From Pseudomonas kuykendallii (GTDB lineage Bacteria; Pseudomonadota; Gammaproteobacteria; Pseudomonadales; Pseudomonadaceae): a stretch of DNA of 64,000 nt. The translations under genes and the position numbers were made by a program. Positions 36,510 through 46,470 of the stretch are shown piece by piece. Each line of letters opens with the position of its first letter. The stretch's first letter is position 1. The stretch covers positions 62,001-126,000 of the forward strand of contig NZ_FNNU01000003.1 of assembly GCF_900106975.1 (NCBI RefSeq), read 5' to 3'. Under the pieces are notes generated by a model. That model was not told the DNA's origin, did no database searches, and saw only the letters and a program-made list of their open reading frames with translations.

Positions 36510-37382
36510 TCAGCCGGCGCTCTTCGGCTGGCGGAAAACGAACAGCAGCCCCGCCACGATCAGCCCCATTCCCGCCAGGCTCAGCGGCGCAAGGCGATTG
36601 CCGAACACCAGGTAATCGAGCAACGCGGTCACCGCCGGCACCAGGTAGAACAGGCTGGTGACGTTGACCAGGTTGCCCCGTGCGATCAGCCGGTACAGCA
36701 GCAGCGTGGCCAGCACCGAAATCAGCAATCCCATCCACAGCACCGACACCCAGAATTCGACGCCCGCCTCGATCTCGAACGGCTGGAACGGCACGAACGC
36801 CGCGCACAGCAGCGTACCCGCCAGGTACTGCAGCGGCAGGCTGCCGAGCGGGTTGTCGTGCATGCGCTTCTGCATGATCGAACCGCCGGTCATGCTCGCC
36901 AGCGCCAGCAGGCCACACAGCGTGCCCGCCCATGAGAGGCCGGCCAGGCCGATGCTCTGGTAGACCACCAGCACCAGCCCGAGCAGACCGAGGCACAGGC
37001 CGAACAGCCGGCTCGGCGAGAGGCGCTTCTCCAGCAGCACCGCGGTGAGGATCGGCTGGACGCCGAGCAGCGTCGCCATCACGCCGGGCGTCACCTGCAG
37101 GTCCAGCGCCAACAGGTAGAAGATCTGGTAGGCGCCGAGCAGCACCAGCCCGGTCGCCACGGCATATCCGCGTGCCGCCCTGGTGCCCGGCAGGCGCAAC
37201 GGCAGAGCCCGGGCGAGGATCGTCAGCGCCAGCAAGGCGATGATGAAACGCACCAAGAGGAAGGCGAACGGCGAGGCATGCGCCAGGCCCCATTTGGAAA
37301 CGATGGCGCCGCTGCTCCAGAGCAGCACGAAGAGGCTCGTCGACGCGCACGCGACGAGGTTGTTGCGGGTAAAGAACTGCAT
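36510..37382 (-). CDS. EamA-family (DMT) transporter
   Basis: A 290-residue protein with ten predicted helices in two EamA repeats (about 8-140 and 150-285). LLWSSGAIVSKWGL is at the start, QPILTAVLLEKRLSPSRLFGL in the middle and PAVTALLDYLVFGNRL near the end. Family members export amino acids or other metabolites; the substrate here is unknown. The start at 37382 has AGGTGG six bases upstream and drops an 11-codon extension. It appears monocistronic. Confidence 0.85.
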   Translation of the reverse strand: MQFFTRNNLVACASTSLFVLLWSSGAIVSKWGLAHASPFAFLLVRFIIALLALTILARALPLRLPGTRAARGYAVATGLVLLGAYQIFYLLALDLQVTPGVMATLLGVQPILTAVLLEKRLSPSRLFGLCLGLLGLVLVVYQSIGLAGLSWAGTLCGLLALASMTGGSIMQKRMHDNPLGSLPLQYLAGTLLCAAFVPFQPFEIEAGVEFWVSVLWMGLLISVLATLLLYRLIARGNLVNVTSLFYLVPAVTALLDYLVFGNRLAPLSLAGMGLIVAGLLFVFRQPKSAG

Positions 37383-37677
37383 GTTGCCACCTGTGAAATA
37401 GGCAAGGAGGACCACGCCAGCGGCGTGGGGGTGCAGGGAACGGGAAACCGGCGAACCGGCGCGGCTCAGGCCAGCGGCGGCGGCGGAGCCAGGCAGCCCG
37501 CGGGCGGGCTCACAGGTGGCGGGGCGAGTGGCGCGGCAACGGCACGGGCACGCGGCGCTACGTTCAGGGCGAACGAAGAGGCAAAGGGGCGGGCCGTGGG
37601 CGACGCAGACATGATCGATCTCGAAACGGGTCGGGAAGAGCCCCGACTATAACCACGAAGCGGCGACGAACGAAAGG
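37383..37677. other. Intergenic region between EamA gene and cysK terminator
   Basis: About 295 bp presumably holding the EamA promoter. I see no gene or repeat in it. Confidence 0.4.
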
Positions 37678-37699
37678 CCGGACCCGCGGGCGGGCCCGG
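37678..37699 (-). terminator. Intrinsic terminator-like hairpin for cysK
   Basis: On the minus strand CCGGGCCCGC-CC-GCGGGTCCGG forms a 10-bp stem with one G-T pair, starting 8 bp after the cysK stop. It is followed by CCTTTCGTT. Confidence 0.55.
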
Positions 37700-37707
37700 C
37701 GCCGGTG

Positions 37708-38682
<975 letters not shown>

Positions 38683-38808
38683 GGAGGTCCCCGCGGCAAG
38701 TGGCTTGAGAAAGCGCATAAGCCTATTCCCCATGGGGTTTCTCGTCCAGCGAACTCCCCGACGCCCAAGGCTGTCCATCGACCGACGCCACCCGGAAATG
38801 GAACCCTC

Positions 38809-39888
38809 ATGAAACGTCGCTACAGCATGCCCCTGTGGATCGCGCTGGCCCTCGTCCTGTTGCTGCTGGTCGCTCACCTGGCCCTGCCCTACGTGGTGCG
38901 CGACTACCTGAACGGCAAGCTCGCCGACATGGGCGAATACCGCGGGCAGATCGCCGACGTCGACCTCGCCTGGTGGCGTGGCGCCTACCGCATCAACGGG
39001 CTGGTGATCGAGAAGGCCAGCGGCGACGTTCCGGTCCCGTTGCTGGAAGCGCCGCTGATCGACCTCTCGGTGAGCTGGCATTCGCTGTGGTACGACCACG
39101 CGGTGGTGGCGCAGGTCATCTTCCAGTCGCCCAAGCTCAACTTCGTCGACAGCGAGGACCCGAAGCAGGACCAGACCGGTGAGGGCGTCGACTGGCGCGA
39201 CCAACTGGAGCAACTGCTGCCGATCACCCTCAACGAAGTCCGCGTGGTCGACGGGCGCCTGGCGTTCCGCAATTTCCAGTCGCAGCCGCCGGTGGACGTG
39301 TTCGCCAGCGAGGTCGACGCCAGCGTCTACAACCTCACCAACACCGCCAGCGCGGATGGAAAGCGCGTCGCCACCTTCAAGGGACACGCCGCGCTGTTCG
39401 GCCAGGCGCCGCTCGAGGCGAGCGCGAGCTTCGACCCCTTCACCAATTTCGAGGATTTCCAGCTGCGCCTGCGCATGACCGATCTGGAACTCAAGCGCCT
39501 CAACGACTTCTCCCGCGCCTACGGCAAGTTCGACTTCGCCGCCGGCACCGGCGACCTGGTGATCGAGGCCGAGGCGCAGAACGCCCAGCTCAGCGGCTAC
39601 ATCAAGCCACTGCTGCGCGACGTCGACGTGTTCAACTGGAAGCAGGATGTCGAGAACCGCGAGAAAGGCTTCTTCCAGGGCCTCTGGGAAGCGGTGGTCG
39701 GCGGCGGCCAGACGGTGCTGAAGAACCAGAGCAAGGACCAGTTCGCCACCCGCATCGAACTCTCCGGCAGCATGAAGGGCGACAGCCACGTCAACCCGTT
39801 CCAGGCCTTCGTGGCGATCCTGCGCAACGCCTTCGTGCAGGCCTTCACGCCGCGCTTCGAGCGTGCGCTCAGCGAAGACCGCGAGTAA
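38809..39888 (+). CDS. DUF748/AsmA-like membrane-anchored protein
   Basis: A 359-residue protein with an N-terminal membrane anchor (about 7-28) and a periplasmic domain of the DUF748 kind. Segments such as [37 protein letters not shown] and [15 protein letters not shown] are typical. These resemble the bridge-like AsmA/YhdP group implicated in lipid transfer between membranes, but this is a short member. Function here is inferred at family level only. A strong palindrome follows the gene. Confidence 0.75.
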   Translation: MKRRYSMPLWIALALVLLLLVAHLALPYVVRDYLNGKLADMGEYRGQIADVDLAWWRGAYRINGLVIEKASGDVPVPLLEAPLIDLSVSWHSLWYDHAVVAQVIFQSPKLNFVDSEDPKQDQTGEGVDWRDQLEQLLPITLNEVRVVDGRLAFRNFQSQPPVDVFASEVDASVYNLTNTASADGKRVATFKGHAALFGQAPLEASASFDPFTNFEDFQLRLRMTDLELKRLNDFSRAYGKFDFAAGTGDLVIEAEAQNAQLSGYIKPLLRDVDVFNWKQDVENREKGFFQGLWEAVVGGGQTVLKNQSKDQFATRIELSGSMKGDSHVNPFQAFVAILRNAFVQAFTPRFERALSEDRE

Positions 39889-39918
39889 GGGCCGCTGACC
39901 AGGATGCGCGGCGGCCGA

Positions 39919-39937
39919 CCATTCAGTGACTGAATGG
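39919..39937. repeat. Perfect 9-bp-arm palindrome
   Basis: CCATTCAGT-G-ACTGAATGG is a perfect inverted repeat with a single central base, about 30 bp after the DUF748 stop and 100 bp before the MoxR gene. A one-base loop is too tight for a normal terminator. A protein-binding site upstream of the MoxR operon is equally likely. Confidence 0.5.
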
Positions 39938-40036
39938 CCCGCCTGCGTTCACAGCCCGCTTGCCCGCGCGGTATAGTCGGGGCTTTCCAGACAGCATCGC
40001 AGGCCCTGCGTGCGCCCGCGTTTCGAGGATTTTCCG

Positions 40037-40882
40037 ATGAAGTTCGAAGGCACTCCATCCTACGTCGCCACCGACGATCTCAAGCTGGCGGTGAACGCCG
40101 CCATCACCCTGCAGCGGCCGCTGCTGGTGAAAGGCGAGCCCGGCACCGGCAAGACCATGCTCGCCGAACAGCTGGCCGAATCCTTCGGTGCCAAGCTCAT
40201 CACCTGGCACATCAAGTCCACCACCAAGGCGCATCAGGGCCTCTACGAATACGATGCGGTGAGCCGCCTGCGCGACTCGCAGCTGGACCCGGACAAGGTC
40301 AACGACATCCGCAACTACATCAAGAAAGGCAAGCTGTGGGAGGCCTTTGAGTCCGAGCAGCGGGTGATCCTGCTGATCGACGAAATCGACAAGGCCGACA
40401 TCGAGTTCCCCAACGATCTGTTGCAGGAACTCGACAAGATGGAGTTCTACGTTTACGAGACCAACGAGACGATCAAGGCGAAGCAGCGCCCGATCATCAT
40501 CATCACCTCGAACAACGAGAAGGAACTGCCGGACGCCTTCCTGCGCCGCTGCTTCTTCCACTACATCGCCTTCCCGGACCGCAGCACGCTGCAGAAGATC
40601 GTCGACGTGCACTACCCGGACATCAAGAAGGACCTGGTGGCCGAAGCGCTCGACGTGTTCTTCGACGTGCGCAAGGTGCCTGGCCTGAAGAAGAAGCCCT
40701 CCACCTCCGAGCTGGTCGACTGGCTCAAGCTGCTGATGGCCGACGACATCGGCGAAGCCGTGCTGCGCGAACGCGATCCGACCAAGGCCATCCCGCCGCT
40801 GGCTGGCGCGCTGGTGAAGAACGAGCAGGACGTGCAGTTGCTCGAACGCCTGGCCTTCATGAGCCGTCGCGCTTCGCGTTAA
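40037..40882 (+). CDS. MoxR-family AAA ATPase
   Basis: A 281-residue AAA+ protein. Walker A is GEPGTGKT (about 34-41), Walker B is VILLIDEIDKAD, sensor 1 is IIITSNNEKELPDAFLRRC, and a lid domain follows. MoxR ATPases act as chaperones that insert metals or assemble complexes, usually with a VWA protein partner. Such a partner follows 165 bp downstream, with a repeat between. The start at 40037 (MKFEGT) is the family start. The complex it matures is unknown. Confidence 0.9.
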   Translation: MKFEGTPSYVATDDLKLAVNAAITLQRPLLVKGEPGTGKTMLAEQLAESFGAKLITWHIKSTTKAHQGLYEYDAVSRLRDSQLDPDKVNDIRNYIKKGKLWEAFESEQRVILLIDEIDKADIEFPNDLLQELDKMEFYVYETNETIKAKQRPIIIITSNNEKELPDAFLRRCFFHYIAFPDRSTLQKIVDVHYPDIKKDLVAEALDVFFDVRKVPGLKKKPSTSELVDWLKLLMADDIGEAVLRERDPTKAIPPLAGALVKNEQDVQLLERLAFMSRRASR

Positions 40883-40916
40883 AAATCGGGCTGCTGCGCG
40901 TCGGCCAGTGCCTTTG

Positions 40917-41028
40917 TAGGGTGGGTTAGCGAAGCGTAACCCACCGACCAGCCGCCAGGCTGGCAAGCATGATGCCGGCGGCATCAACGGTGGGTTACGC
41001 CGCTGCGCGGCCAGCCCACCCTACGGAT
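40917..41028. repeat. CGTAGGGTG-family repeat (GGGTTA/TAACCC flavour)
   Basis: GTAGGGTGGGTTAGCGAAGCG at about 40917 with GTAACCCACC makes one hairpin. A second (GGTGGGTTACGC to CCAGCCCACCCTACG) closes the element near 41028. It lies between the MoxR and VWA genes, which otherwise would be a tight operon. Confidence 0.8.
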
Positions 41029-41047
41029 TACCCCGAGGGCATAGACA

Positions 41048-42226
41048 ATGCTGCTCAATCTTTTCAACGAAATGCGCGCGGCCAAGGTGCCGGTGTCGGT
41101 GCGCGAGCTGCTCGACCTGATCAACGCGCTGCAGCACAACGTCGTGTTCGCCGACATGGACGAGTTCTATTACCTGTCGCGGGCGATCCTGGTGAAGGAC
41201 GAGCGCCATTTCGACAAGTTCGACCGTGCCTTCGGCGCCTACTTTAACGGCCTGCAGAACCTCGACCAGCACATCGAGGCACTGATTCCCGAGGAATGGC
41301 TGCGCAAGGAATTCGAGCGCCTGCTGACCGATGAGGAGCGCGCGCAGATCCAGTCGCTCGGCGGGCTGGACAAGCTCATCGAGGAGTTCAAGAAACGCCT
41401 CGAGGAGCAGAAGGAACGCCACGCCGGCGGCAACAAGTGGATCGGCACCGGCGGCACCAGCCCGTTCGGCTCCGGCGGCTTCAACCCCGAAGGCATCCGC
41501 GTCGGCGATGCCGGCAAGCGCCAGGGCAAGGCGGCGAAGGTCTGGGACCAGCGCGAGTACAAGAACCTCGACGACAACGTCGAGCTGGGCACGCGCAACA
41601 TAAAGGTCGCCCTGCGCCGATTGCGCAAGTTCGCCCGCCAGGGCGCCGCCGAGGAGCTCGACATCGACGGCACCATCGACCACACCGCGAAGGATGCCGG
41701 CCTGCTGAACATCCAGATGCGCCCGGAACGCCGCAACACGGTGAAGCTGTTGCTCCTGTTCGACATCGGCGGCTCGATGGATGCCCACGTGAAGGTCTGC
41801 GAGGAGCTGTTCTCCGCGTGCAAGACCGAGTTCAAGCACCTCGAGTACTTCTACTTCCACAACTTCATCTACGAATCGGTGTGGAAGAACAACTTCCGCC
41901 GCACCAGCGAGCGCACCTCGACCCTCGACCTGCTGCACAAGTACGGCGCCGACTACAAGGTGATCTTCATCGGCGACGCGGCCATGGCGCCCTACGAGAT
42001 CACCCAGGCCGGCGGCAGCGTCGAGCACTGGAACGAGGAAGCCGGCTACGTCTGGATGCAGCGCTTCATGGAGAAATTCAAGAAGCTGGTGTGGATCAAC
42101 CCCTACCCCAAGGACACCTGGGGCTACACCGCCTCGACCAACATCGTCCGCGAGCTGGTGGAGGACCGGATGTTCCCGCTGACCCTGAGCGGCCTGGAAG
42201 AAGGGATGAAGTACCTGTCCAAATAG
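41048..42226 (+). CDS. VWA-domain (CoxE-like) protein, partner of MoxR ATPase
   Basis: A 392-residue protein. The N-terminal region is helical, a Gly-rich linker lies at about 127-156, and a VWA domain spans about 230-385. The metal-site motif reads DIGGS (239-243) where DxSxS is usual; this DxGGS form is common in CoxE-like proteins. LEYFYFHNFIYESVW and IFIGDAAMAPYEI are characteristic. Together with the upstream MoxR ATPase it probably forms a maturation chaperone. The gene ends 16 bp before a strong terminator. Confidence 0.88.
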   Translation: MLLNLFNEMRAAKVPVSVRELLDLINALQHNVVFADMDEFYYLSRAILVKDERHFDKFDRAFGAYFNGLQNLDQHIEALIPEEWLRKEFERLLTDEERAQIQSLGGLDKLIEEFKKRLEEQKERHAGGNKWIGTGGTSPFGSGGFNPEGIRVGDAGKRQGKAAKVWDQREYKNLDDNVELGTRNIKVALRRLRKFARQGAAEELDIDGTIDHTAKDAGLLNIQMRPERRNTVKLLLLFDIGGSMDAHVKVCEELFSACKTEFKHLEYFYFHNFIYESVWKNNFRRTSERTSTLDLLHKYGADYKVIFIGDAAMAPYEITQAGGSVEHWNEEAGYVWMQRFMEKFKKLVWINPYPKDTWGYTASTNIVRELVEDRMFPLTLSGLEEGMKYLSK

Positions 42227-42242
42227 AAACGAGACGAAAAAA

Positions 42243-42266
42243 AACGGGCCCGAGAGGCCCGTTTTT
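42243..42266. terminator. Rho-independent terminator
   Basis: Stem AACGGGCC / GGCCCGTT with a 5-base loop is followed by TTT and preceded by an A run, so it can work on both strands. It separates the VWA gene from the convergent dehydrogenase gene. Confidence 0.8.
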
Positions 42267-42289
42267 CATTCGGCGATGAAACCTGGCGA

Positions 42290-43249
42290 TCAGCTCGCCA
42301 GGCCCGGTGCCGGGCCGAGGTCGGCGCGCAGCTTGCTCAGCGCGGCGTAGGCACGGTCGCGATAGGCCAGCAGCTCGGCGCTCTTCGCCGGGTCGATGTC
42401 GAGGAAACCGTGGCCGGACTTCAGCCCCAGGTTGCCACCGTCCACCAGTTGCGTCAGGCCGTCCGGCGCGGCGAAGCGCTCACCATAGGTGCCGGCGAGA
42501 GTCTTGTAGGACGACGCGTAGACATCCAGCCCGGCCATGTCGCCGATGGCGAACGGGCCGAACAAAGCCAGGCGGAAGCCGAAGGCGTTGCTCACCACCA
42601 AGTCGACCTGCTCCGGCGTCGCCAGCCCTTCCTCGACCACCTTCACCGCCTCCTTGTAGAGGGCGAACTGCAGGCGGTTGGCGACGAAACCGGGGGTATC
42701 GGCGACGCGCGCCGGCACTTTGCCCACCGAGCGGATCAGCGCTTCCAGGGTGTCGACGTGCTCGGCCAGGGTGTGCTCGCTGGCGATCAGCTCGACGCCC
42801 GGAATGAACGGCGCCGGGTTCATCCAGTGCACGCCGAGGAAGCGCTCCGGGTGGGTGACGAACTTCGCCAGCTCGCCGATCGGCATCGCCGAGGTGTTGG
42901 TGCCGATGATCGTGTCCTTGGCGCAGGCGGCGGAAACGCGGCCGAGCACGTCGCGCTTGATCTCCATGGATTCCGGCACGGCCTCGGTGACGTAGTCCAC
43001 GCCTTCCACCGCCGCTTCGATGGAAGCGGCCGCACTCAGGCGTGCCTCCAGCAGCGCCGGCGCATCCGCCGGGAACAGGCCGGCCTCGGCGAAGGCCTGG
43101 GCCTGCTTGAGCAGGCGCTCGCGCGACTGGCTAGCGACGCTGCCATCGACGTCGCCGAGCACCACGTCCGCGCCGCCGAGCGCCAGCACCTGGGCGATAC
43201 CGCCGCCCATGTAGCCCGAACCGACGACTGCAATTTTCTTGAGGGTCAT
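42290..43249 (-). CDS. 3-hydroxyacyl-CoA dehydrogenase-family NAD oxidoreductase
   Basis: A 319-residue single-function protein of the 3-hydroxyacyl-CoA dehydrogenase fold (N-terminal Rossmann about 1-185, C-terminal helical domain about 186-290). NAD motif GSGYMGGG (about 10-17), GTNTSAMPI, catalytic His in LGVHWMNPAP and TPGFVANRLQFALYKEAVKVVEEG are visible. The closest-looking relatives include hydroxybutyryl-CoA and carnitine dehydrogenases. Its place beside a DUF1537 kinase and class II aldolase suggests it oxidises a sugar acid such as a tetronate instead. It lies 40 bp downstream of the MHS transporter gene, probably as one operon. Confidence 0.82.
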   Translation of the reverse strand: MTLKKIAVVGSGYMGGGIAQVLALGGADVVLGDVDGSVASQSRERLLKQAQAFAEAGLFPADAPALLEARLSAAASIEAAVEGVDYVTEAVPESMEIKRDVLGRVSAACAKDTIIGTNTSAMPIGELAKFVTHPERFLGVHWMNPAPFIPGVELIASEHTLAEHVDTLEALIRSVGKVPARVADTPGFVANRLQFALYKEAVKVVEEGLATPEQVDLVVSNAFGFRLALFGPFAIGDMAGLDVYASSYKTLAGTYGERFAAPDGLTQLVDGGNLGLKSGHGFLDIDPAKSAELLAYRDRAYAALSKLRADLGPAPGLAS

Positions 43250-43289
43250 GCTGCTACTCCTGCGAAAGGTTGGAATTCAGGCGAGCGAC

Positions 43290-44630
43290 TCACAACAGGT
43301 GATCGCTGCGATCCTTCAGGGTGGAAAGCGCCACCGCCGCGATGACTCCGCCGAGCGCCAGGTAGGCGGCCACGGCATAGCCGGTACCGAAGGTCACCAG
43401 CAGGAAGGAGGCGATCAGCGGAGCGGGACCGCCGGCGATCAGCGACGACATCTGGTAGCCGACCCCGGCGCCGGTGTAGCGCACGTGCACCGGGAACTGC
43501 TCGGATATCAACGAGGCCTGGGCGCCGTACTGGATCGCGTGGGGAATCAGCGACAAGGTGATGGCGATGAAGATCCACGTCTGGTTGCCCGAGTTGAGTA
43601 CCCAGAAGTACGGGAACGCCATCAGGATCAGCACCACGCAGCCGATGTAGTACATCTTCCGCCGGCCGATGCGGTCGGCCATGTTGGAGAAGATCGGCAG
43701 CAGGATCAGGTCGAGCACCGCCGCCGCCAGCGTCCCGAGCAGCACGAAGGTGCGTGACAGCCCGCTGTTCTGCGTCGCGTAGTCGAGGATGAAGGCGGTG
43801 AAGATGTAGAACGGCATCTGCTCCGACATGCGCAGGAAGGCGACCTTCACGATCTCGCGCCAGTGGTGCTTGACGACGTAGCCCAGCGGGCTCTTCTCGA
43901 TCTGGTTGTTCTGCTTCTTGGCGGCGAACGACGGGGTTTCCTCGATCGCCATCCGCACCACCAGGCCGACGATGACCAGGATGCCCGAGAGCAGGAACGG
44001 AATCCGCCAGCCCCACTCGAGGAACTGGTCGCCGGTGAAGTAGCTCGAACCCATCACCGCCGATGTCGACAGGATCAGGCCGATGGAGGTGCCCAGCTGC
44101 GGCCAGGCGCCGGCGGCGCCGCGCTTCTTCTGGTCGCCCCACTCAAGCGACATCAGCGCCGCCCCGCCCCACTCGCCGCCCACGCCGAAGCCCTGGATCA
44201 GGCGCAGCAGGATGAGGATCGCCGGGGCCCAGAGGCCGATGCTGGCGTAGGTGGGCAGCACCCCGATGAGGAAGGTCGCCAGGCCGGTCATCACCAGCGT
44301 GACGATCAGCGTGGTCTTGCGCCCGACGCGGTCGCCGAAGTGGCCGAACACCGCGGCGCCGATCGGGCGGATGGCGAAGGCGATGGCGAACGAGGCGAAG
44401 GACAGCATCAGCGAGACCAGGCGATCGTCGCTGGGGAAGAACAGGTGCGGGAACACCAGTGCGGCAGTGGCGCCGTAGATGTAGTACTCGTACCACTCGA
44501 TGGTGGTGCCGATCAGGCTGCCGATGGAGGCCCGACGCCGCTGGCGCAGTTGATGCGCATCCGGCTGCATCTGCGGTTCGGCACGAGGGCTGCCGGCGTC
44601 GCCGGCGATGCTGCTGTCGAGAGTGGACAT
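43290..44630 (-). CDS. MFS metabolite:H+ symporter (MHS family)
   Basis: A 446-residue transporter with 12 helices. IGTTIEWYEYYIYGATAALVF near the start, GHFGDRVGRKTTL after helix 2 and RLIQGFGVGGEWGGAAL are hallmarks of the MHS family (ShiA, citrate and alpha-ketoglutarate permeases). An organic acid substrate is therefore likely, and the neighbours suggest a tetronate. The start at 44630 has GGAG upstream. A long inverted TTAACAT motif in its promoter points to the nearby DeoR regulator. Confidence 0.85.
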   Translation of the reverse strand: MSTLDSSIAGDAGSPRAEPQMQPDAHQLRQRRRASIGSLIGTTIEWYEYYIYGATAALVFPHLFFPSDDRLVSLMLSFASFAIAFAIRPIGAAVFGHFGDRVGRKTTLIVTLVMTGLATFLIGVLPTYASIGLWAPAILILLRLIQGFGVGGEWGGAALMSLEWGDQKKRGAAGAWPQLGTSIGLILSTSAVMGSSYFTGDQFLEWGWRIPFLLSGILVIVGLVVRMAIEETPSFAAKKQNNQIEKSPLGYVVKHHWREIVKVAFLRMSEQMPFYIFTAFILDYATQNSGLSRTFVLLGTLAAAVLDLILLPIFSNMADRIGRRKMYYIGCVVLILMAFPYFWVLNSGNQTWIFIAITLSLIPHAIQYGAQASLISEQFPVHVRYTGAGVGYQMSSLIAGGPAPLIASFLLVTFGTGYAVAAYLALGGVIAAVALSTLKDRSDHLL

Positions 44631-44732
44631 GGATCTGGCTCCATTATTGTTATTAGGCTGACAACGAGGGGAGGCCTTCACCTCCGGGCCGAGGGCCCGC
44701 CGCTCGTGGTCCCGTCTGCATGCTTTGCCGCT

Positions 44733-44769
44733 ATGTTAATATTTTTTATTATTTGTTATTTTTTAACAT
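44733..44769. promoter_or_regulatory. Candidate DeoR-type operator pair
   Basis: ATGTTAA (44733-44739) and its inverse TTAACAT (44763-44769) flank a 23-bp almost pure A/T stretch upstream of the MHS transporter. The same TTAACAT occurs at 46400-46406 between the DeoR gene and the kinase gene. Confidence 0.45.
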
Positions 44770-44835
44770 TGTCAAGGCATGTTCGGCCGCATCCGCTCAC
44801 CGGGAGACTTCCCTCCACACTCATCAGGACCCCGA

Positions 44836-45465
44836 ATGAACCCTCCCCGATATGCAGCACCGACGCTCTACCTGATCCGCCACGGCGAGACCGACTGGAA
44901 CGCCCGGCGCCGCCTGCAAGGCCGCCAGGACATCCCGCTGAACGACACGGGCCGCGCCCAGGCGGCGACCTCGGGGCTTTGCCTGCGCTGGTTGCTGGCC
45001 CAGCCGCAAGCACTGGACTTCGTTGCCAGCCCGCTGCGCCGCACCCGTGAAACCATGCGCATCGTCCGCCAGCGCATCGGCCTGGAAGCGGACGACTACC
45101 GCACCGACGAGCGCCTGATGGAAATCGACTTCGGCGACTGGGAAGGTTCCAGCTGGACGGACATCGCCGCCCGCGAACCCGAGCGCTTCGCCGCGCGACA
45201 GGCCGATCCGCTGGGCTTCGCGCCTACTGGCGGGGAGAGTTACCGAAAGGTGTTCGAGCGCGTCGCGGGCTTCCTCGAAACCGTACAGCGGGACACCGTG
45301 GTGGTCGCCCATGCCGGCGTGCTGCGCAGCTTCCTGGCGCTGCGCACGGCGACCGATCCGGCATCGGTACCGGCCATCGAAGTGCCGCAGGACCAGGTAC
45401 TGATGATTCGCGACGGCGACTTCGCCTGGCTCAGGGCCAGCGCCGCGCTGGACGGGCGCGCCTGA
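44836..45465 (+). CDS. Histidine phosphatase family protein
   Basis: A 209-residue phosphoglycerate-mutase-like phosphatase. The active-site RHGET (about 15-19), the SPLRRTRET block, the acid/base Glu in MEIDFGDWEG and the second His in VVVAHAGVLRS are all present. Substrates in this family vary widely (sugar phosphates, cobalamin precursors, nucleotides). Its site inside an acid-sugar island may indicate a repair or side-product phosphatase there, or coincidence. Start at 44836 chosen at the MNPP methionine after AGGA. Confidence 0.82.
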   Translation: MNPPRYAAPTLYLIRHGETDWNARRRLQGRQDIPLNDTGRAQAATSGLCLRWLLAQPQALDFVASPLRRTRETMRIVRQRIGLEADDYRTDERLMEIDFGDWEGSSWTDIAAREPERFAARQADPLGFAPTGGESYRKVFERVAGFLETVQRDTVVVAHAGVLRSFLALRTATDPASVPAIEVPQDQVLMIRDGDFAWLRASAALDGRA

Positions 45466-45489
45466 AGCGGGCCCGTGCACTACGGGCGA

Positions 45490-46293
45490 TCAGGCCAGGA
45501 CCAGCTCGACGCCCAGCTTGCGGATACCGGCCGCGGCGTCCGCCGTCAGGCCGTCGTCGGTGATGATCGGATCGAAGCGGTCCAGCCCGGCGATGCGGTA
45601 CATGCCGAAGGTGCCGTACTTCGAGCTGGTCGCCATCAGGACGATCTGCGAAGCCGAGTCCATCGCCGCCTTCTTCACCTCGATCTTCGGCGCGGAGGGC
45701 GTGGTGACGCCGCGCTGCAGGTCCCAGGAACTGGTGGAGATGAAGGCGATGTCGGTGGCGATGTTGCGCAGCGTGTCGGCCGCCAGGTTGCCGACTGCGG
45801 AACGGTTGGGGTGATCGAGCACGCCGCCGGTGTGAATTACGTTCACATGGGTCGCATCGGCCAGGGCGAGGACGATGCCGAAGTCGTTGGTGACCACGGT
45901 CATGCCGCCCAGCGCGAGGATGTGCGGCACCAGGCACGCCGTAGTGGTGCCGGCATCCAGGTAGAGCGTCATGTCGGGCTTGATCAGGCGCGCGGCGTGC
46001 TCTGCCATGCGCTGCTTCTGCTCCGGTTCGACGATCGCCTTGCTCTGATGGCTCGGCTCGCTGTGCACCTGGCTGGCGATGCGCACCCCGCCGGGCACCG
46101 AGAACACCCGCCCTTCCTGCTCCAGCGCGGCGATGTCGCGACGCACCGTCATGTGCGAGCAATTGAAGATTTCGGTGAGCTGATTGACGCTCATGATCTG
46201 CTGGCGACGCAGCTGGCGGACGATCATTTCGCGGCGCTGCGACGGAATCATCGGCGCCCCGGCGTCGGCCATTGGCTCAATTTCCTCGGTCAT
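45490..46293 (-). CDS. DeoR-family transcriptional regulator
   Basis: A 267-residue sugar-phosphate-responsive repressor. The N-terminal helix-turn-helix (about 15-70) has SQRREMIVRQLRRQQIMSVNQL and CSHMTVRRDIAALEQEG. The C-terminal sensor domain has YLDAGTTTACLVPHIL and TNDFGIVLAL, typical of the DeoR ribose-5-phosphate-isomerase-like fold. An inner ATG at 46272 has a better AGGA box, so the true start may be 7 codons later. It is divergent from the kinase-aldolase operon and probably represses it when the phosphorylated intermediate is absent. Confidence 0.88.
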   Translation of the reverse strand: MTEEIEPMADAGAPMIPSQRREMIVRQLRRQQIMSVNQLTEIFNCSHMTVRRDIAALEQEGRVFSVPGGVRIASQVHSEPSHQSKAIVEPEQKQRMAEHAARLIKPDMTLYLDAGTTTACLVPHILALGGMTVVTNDFGIVLALADATHVNVIHTGGVLDHPNRSAVGNLAADTLRNIATDIAFISTSSWDLQRGVTTPSAPKIEVKKAAMDSASQIVLMATSSKYGTFGMYRIAGLDRFDPIITDDGLTADAAAGIRKLGVELVLA

Positions 46294-46399
46294 ACGGATC
46301 TCTGGGATCGAATCGATGGCTGCATGGTAGCCCAACGCGGACGGGGCGCTAAGGCATCCGCGCCAGGCAGAACATTTCTAAACACCTTCGCTCGTAAAT

Positions 46400-46406
46400 T
46401 TAACAT
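46400..46406. promoter_or_regulatory. TTAACAT motif in kinase/DeoR divergent promoter
   Basis: TTAACAT within an AT-rich patch between the DeoR gene and the DUF1537 kinase gene repeats the motif found in the MHS transporter promoter. It is a candidate DeoR half-site. Confidence 0.35.
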
Positions 46407-46470
46407 ATCTTCACATAGCCGCGTTTAGCGCCTACTATGAAAAAAACAACGTATTCGCGGGAGAAGCCGA

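Noticed and set aside
42820-43035. Small frames within the hydroxyacyl-CoA dehydrogenase-type gene
   Set aside because: Off-frame shadows inside a gene with complete NAD and catalytic motifs.
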